DNA from: Ruminococcaceae bacterium UBA5295
GTDB taxonomy: Bacteria > Bacillota > Clostridia > Oscillospirales > Acutalibacteraceae
Assembly (NCBI GenBank): GCA_002411365.1
Contig: DHSD01000008.1
Location: 1 to 8,567, forward strand
Direction of reading: 5' to 3'
Length of the DNA stretch: 8,567 bases
Part shown: positions 6,414 through 8,567 of the stretch, in pieces
How positions within the stretch are numbered: the stretch's first letter is position 1
Layout of the letters: the number at the start of each line of letters is the position of its first letter
The notes under the pieces: generated by a model
Told to the model about the DNA's origin: nothing
Databases searched by the model: none
The model's input: only the letters and a program-made list of their open reading frames with translations
Program-made: the position numbers and the translations under genes

Positions 6414-6962
6414 TCATCCTGCAGGAACAGGAAATGTGAAGTCGCTCATCACGGTGCTGTCTATGGCTACAGCCACACACAGCGCCAGTGGCACATCTTT
6501 CTCATCCGGTATTGTAATGGCATAGCACTCTCTCTGGCAGTTCCAGCAGCGTCCATGTGTCATTATTGTTTTAGCAGGATTCATCTTCTCATCATTAAGG
6601 ATGTCAAACGAACGCGTGATGAGATTTCCACGGAAACGCCACCCAACACCTTTAAACCGCACCGAACGATGCGAAATTGCCGTCGGCCGCACCTGAAAAC
6701 GTATCTTGCGCGGACCGCACACGACGCTGTACCTGATTGATGATGGCAGGCAAACGCCCTTCATGCGTGCAACCGTTTTGCCGTCAGACATGCGCAAAAC
6801 GAAGAAGCTTCCAATTGGCACAATTTTTCCAAACACCTCACAGGCGCCCTTACCATTCCTGTCAAAAACAGAAAACATTAAGTCGGGTCCGCCCTCTGGT
6901 TTTAGATAAAGCTGCACGTATTTCACTTCCTTATACCCTCTTACCATTCTAGTAAATATCAT
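6414..6962 (-). CDS. LURP-one / tubby C-terminal-like domain protein, function unknown
   Basis: A 182-residue cytoplasmic-looking protein with no signal peptide or membrane segment. The repeated short beta-strand pattern, LMFSVFDRNGKGACEVFGK then SFFVLRMSDGKTVARMKG, and the end ALCVAVAIDSTVMSD resemble the LURP-one-related family (YxjI-like, tubby C-terminal fold). The biochemical role of this family in bacteria is not established; membrane-lipid binding is suggested by the fold only. Odd feature: seven cysteines, including a C-x2-C-x3-C cluster (139, 142, 146) preceded by His136, not a family hallmark as I know it. The start is uncertain: the ATG at 6962 has only a weak AGAAAG upstream, while a GTG at 6926 (V13) has GAGG 10 nt before it and would begin the protein right at the domain. 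It is divergent from the DUF3810 gene and precedes valS, which has its own promoter. Confidence 0.6.
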   Translation of the reverse strand: MIFTRMVRGYKEVKYVQLYLKPEGGPDLMFSVFDRNGKGACEVFGKIVPIGSFFVLRMSDGKTVARMKGVCLPSSIRYSVVCGPRKIRFQVRPTAISHRSVRFKGVGWRFRGNLITRSFDILNDEKMNPAKTIMTHGRCWNCQRECYAITIPDEKDVPLALCVAVAIDSTVMSDFTFPVPAG

Positions 6963-7026
6963 ACCATCTTTCTAATTGTGCGGCAATACAAAACAGGTAT
7001 AGCCGAAAAATTTACATCATCCTAAA

Positions 7027-7055
7027 TATACACTACACAGTTATTATGATATAAT
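7027..7055 (+). promoter_or_regulatory. Extended -10 promoter of the DUF3810-like gene
   Basis: A perfect TATAAT (7050-7055) preceded by TGA, giving an extended -10 (TGnTATAAT), with TATACA (7027-7032, 4 of 6 to TTGACA) 17 nt upstream. Transcription would start near 7062, about 30 nt before the ATG. It lies in the divergent region shared with the LURP-one gene, for which I found no convincing promoter. Confidence 0.7.
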
Positions 7056-7080
7056 AAGTGAAAAATCAAACTCAGAGTGC

Positions 7081-7086
7081 GGGGGA
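7081..7086 (+). promoter_or_regulatory. Ribosome binding site that decides the DUF3810-like start
   Basis: GGGGGA ending 5 nt before the ATG at 7092. The frame could also open with a GTG at 7077, but that GTG has no ribosome site and its next codons are this G-rich site, so the ATG is preferred. Confidence 0.6.
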
Positions 7087-7091
7087 CTATA

Positions 7092-8198
7092 ATGAAACCG
7101 ATTCATAAACTGCGCAGGCTCTGGATACTGCTTGCATTCCCAGTTTCATTTGCACTTACGGCGCTTGCAGCACATATGAATGGTTTTGCCGAATGGTACG
7201 CTGGAACAGTCTACCCCGCAATTTCACTTGCCATTAACCATATGACTTCCCACGCTCAGTTTTCGGTTGGTGAAATATTTGTATATTTTCTTGTAATACT
7301 TCTAATTATATCTATTGTAAGGCTGATTGTGCGGATAATCCTAAGAAAAGGTAGGCGCAGCTATACCGCCGGAAAATTCTTTGTAAATATACTTTGTGCC
7401 GCCAGCGTTCTTCTTATGCTGTTTACAGTAGACTGCGGCATAAACTACTACAGAGTGCCGTTTTCCCAGTCATGTGGGCTTACAGTCAAACCATCAAAAG
7501 AATCAGAGCTTGTGCAACTCTGCAAAAGCCTGGCAGGTGACTCCGACACACTGCGGAAAAAAGTTTCAGTTGACCGCCTGTCGGTGATGAAGCTGCATAC
7601 GGACGGCTTTTCACAGAATGCTGAAGAGGCGCGCAAATGCATGGACAACTTGAGCCGGCAGTATCATATGCTGAGTCCAGGCTACAGCGCACCAAAGCCT
7701 GTACTTGCCTCCAAACTTATGTCAGAGTGCAATATAACCGGAATATTTTTCCCTTATACATTCGAGGCAAATGTCAACACAGATGTACCCGATTACACCA
7801 TTCCATTTACAATGTGCCACGAGCTTTCGCATCTCCGCGGCTTTATGCGTGAAGATGAGGCAAATTTTATCGCCTACCTCGCATGTGAAAATAGCTTTGA
7901 CGCGGATTTCCGCTATTCCGGAGCAGCATCTGCATTCACCTATGCTTCCAATGCCCTGTACTCAGCAGATGCCCCAAAAGCCAATGCTGTTTTTTCCAGC
8001 CTTAGCAGCGGTGTTAAAAAAGATCTGCAGGCAAATACGGATTACTGGAACAATTTTAAAGGGCCAGCCGCAAAAGCGTCGAATTCAGTCAACAACAGAT
8101 ACCTTAAAGCAAACAATCAGTCAGACGGTGTCCAAAGCTATGGCAGAATGGTGGACTTGCTCCTTGCACTTCAACGCTCGAAGAAAAATACAAAATAG
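7092..8198 (+). CDS. DUF3810-type membrane protein with HExxH zinc-peptidase motif
   Basis: A 368-residue protein of the little-studied DUF3810 type. Three hydrophobic segments are visible: about 10-28, 61-83 (EIFVYFLVILLIISIV) and 97-114 (FVNILCAASVLLMLFTV). GINYYRVPFS follows, a block typical of the family, then a large soluble domain, probably outside the membrane. That domain carries NITGIFFPYTFEANVN (214-229) and MCHELSHLRGFMREDEANF (241-259). HELSH at 243-247 with the downstream acidic residues Glu254/Glu256 fits a gluzincin-like zinc site, so a membrane-anchored metallopeptidase is plausible; no substrate is known to me. The C-terminal third is rich in Ser, Ala and Asn and looks helical. 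It has its own extended -10 promoter and is probably monocistronic; no good plus-strand terminator follows. Assignment is from motif recall, not a search. Confidence 0.75.
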   Translation: MKPIHKLRRLWILLAFPVSFALTALAAHMNGFAEWYAGTVYPAISLAINHMTSHAQFSVGEIFVYFLVILLIISIVRLIVRIILRKGRRSYTAGKFFVNILCAASVLLMLFTVDCGINYYRVPFSQSCGLTVKPSKESELVQLCKSLAGDSDTLRKKVSVDRLSVMKLHTDGFSQNAEEARKCMDNLSRQYHMLSPGYSAPKPVLASKLMSECNITGIFFPYTFEANVNTDVPDYTIPFTMCHELSHLRGFMREDEANFIAYLACENSFDADFRYSGAASAFTYASNALYSADAPKANAVFSSLSSGVKKDLQANTDYWNNFKGPAAKASNSVNNRYLKANNQSDGVQSYGRMVDLLLALQRSKKNTK

Positions 8199-8298
8199 CA
8201 TACTTACTTTTGACAGTAAATACAGGCGCACAGGATAATAAAACACGATGAAATATAGTTCATTAATTTTGCTGCTATTTATTAATGGCTGAATACAA

Positions 8299-8343
8299 AG
8301 AAAAATTCCCGAGAACCGCATAAATACCGGCTTCTCGGGAATT
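8299..8343 (-). terminator. Intrinsic terminator of the tRNA cluster
   Basis: A perfect 12-bp stem (8304-8315 against 8332-8343), extended by a CCG/CGG inner pairing with one bulged base, and an A/T loop. On the minus strand it runs into five T then CTTTG, about 6 nt after the encoded CCA of the tRNA-Cys. On the plus strand AAACGC follows, so it should not end the DUF3810 transcript. Confidence 0.9.
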
Positions 8344-8349
8344 AAACGC

Positions 8350-8423
8350 TGGAGGTGTCACCCAGATTCGGACTGGGGATGAGGGTTTTGCAGACCCTTG
8401 CCTTACCACTTGGCTATGACACC
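8350..8423 (-). tRNA. tRNA-Cys (GCA)
   Basis: A full 74-nt cloverleaf including an encoded CCA. The acceptor GGTGTCA pairs with TGACACC, with discriminator U. The D stem is GCC/GGC, the anticodon stem AGGGT/ACCCT has loop CTGCAAA (anticodon GCA, 8391-8389), and the T stem CCCAG/CTGGG has loop TCCGAAT. It is the last gene of the cluster, just before the terminator. Confidence 0.97.
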
Positions 8424-8427
8424 GGAC

Positions 8428-8503
8428 TGGAGCGAACGACGAGACTCGAACTCGCTACCTCCACCATGGCAAGGTGGCGCTCTACCAGATGAGCTACATT
8501 CGC
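8428..8503 (-). tRNA. tRNA-Gly (GCC)
   Basis: A full 76-nt cloverleaf including an encoded CCA. The acceptor GCGAATG pairs with CGTTCGC (one T-G wobble), with discriminator U. The D stem is GCTC/GAGC, the anticodon stem CCACC/GGTGG has loop TTGCCAT (anticodon GCC, 8470-8468), and the T stem GCGAG/CTCGT has loop TTCGAGT. Only 4 nt separate it from the tRNA-Cys, so the two are co-transcribed. Confidence 0.97.
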
Positions 8504-8508
8504 AGAAG

Positions 8509-8567
8509 TGGTGCCTCCGAGCGGAATCGAACCACTGACACGGGGATTTTCAGTCCCCTGCTCTACC
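8509..8567 (-). tRNA. tRNA-Phe (GAA), 5' end cut by window
   Basis: The 3' 59 nt of about 76 are present. The anticodon stem GGGGA/TCCCC has loop CTGAAAA (anticodon GAA, 8551-8549). The variable loop is GTGTC, the T stem AGTGG/CCGCT has loop TTCGATT, and the 3' acceptor strand CGGAGGC is followed by A and an encoded CCA. The 5' acceptor strand, expected to read GCCTCCG, lies past the window end. The spacer to the tRNA-Gly is 5 nt. Confidence 0.95.

Noticed and set aside
8261..8287. A/T inverted repeat CATTAAT/ATTAATG with a 13-nt loop after the DUF3810 gene
   Set aside because: The stem is 7 bp and mostly A-T and no T-run follows on either strand, so it is not a convincing terminator.
1..8567. 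CRISPR array, insertion sequence, prophage, attachment site or defence island
   Set aside because: I saw no direct-repeat array, transposase, integrase or phage-like gene, and the tRNA cluster shows no duplicated tRNA 3' end that would mark an integration site in the visible part.

Overview
The window looks like chromosomal DNA of an anaerobic, spore-forming Bacillota, most likely class Clostridia. The evidence is a complete spoIIAA-spoIIAB-sigF sporulation operon, a clostridial-type valS/folC neighbourhood, strong Shine-Dalgarno sites, compact intrinsic terminators and tRNA genes with encoded CCA ends. Base composition is moderate (mid-40s % GC by eye), so it is not a very AT-rich Clostridium; a Ruminococcaceae/Oscillospiraceae-like lineage is my inference, not something I could search. 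I see no phage, insertion sequence, CRISPR array or toxin/defence island. It reads as ordinary core genome with a few unusual details.

Layout. 1-668 (+): the 3' part of metA (homoserine O-acyltransferase), cut by the window edge. 733-2144 (-): the operon spoIIAA-spoIIAB-sigF, convergent with metA, its three genes overlapping by 14-17 nt. 2262-3557 (-): folC, followed by a clear terminator that separates it from the spoIIA operon. 3667-6291 (-): valS, with its own terminator before folC and a near-consensus sigma-A promoter directly upstream. 6414-6962 (-): a small LURP-one/tubby-C-like protein. 7092-8198 (+): a divergently transcribed membrane zinc-peptidase-like protein of the DUF3810 type. 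8350-8567 (-): a tRNA cluster read Phe-Gly-Cys, closed by a strong terminator at 8299-8343 and truncated at the window edge.

How it works together. SpoIIAA (anti-anti-sigma), SpoIIAB (anti-sigma/kinase) and sigma-F form the known partner-switching module that turns on forespore transcription after asymmetric division. The other genes are housekeeping: methionine synthesis (MetA, with the residue that predicts acetyl-CoA use), folate polyglutamylation (FolC), valine tRNA charging (ValS) and translation (tRNAs). The LURP-one and DUF3810 genes are poorly characterised and share a divergent intergenic region of about 130 bp.

Most worth a second look: sigma-F has no room for the usual N-terminal region 1.2 segment, because an in-frame stop lies 11 codons upstream of its only start; MetA carries the acetyl-type Glu; the LURP-one protein has a Cys-rich cluster; and valS has a promoter and short leader with no T-box. 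No previously undescribed multi-gene system is evident.
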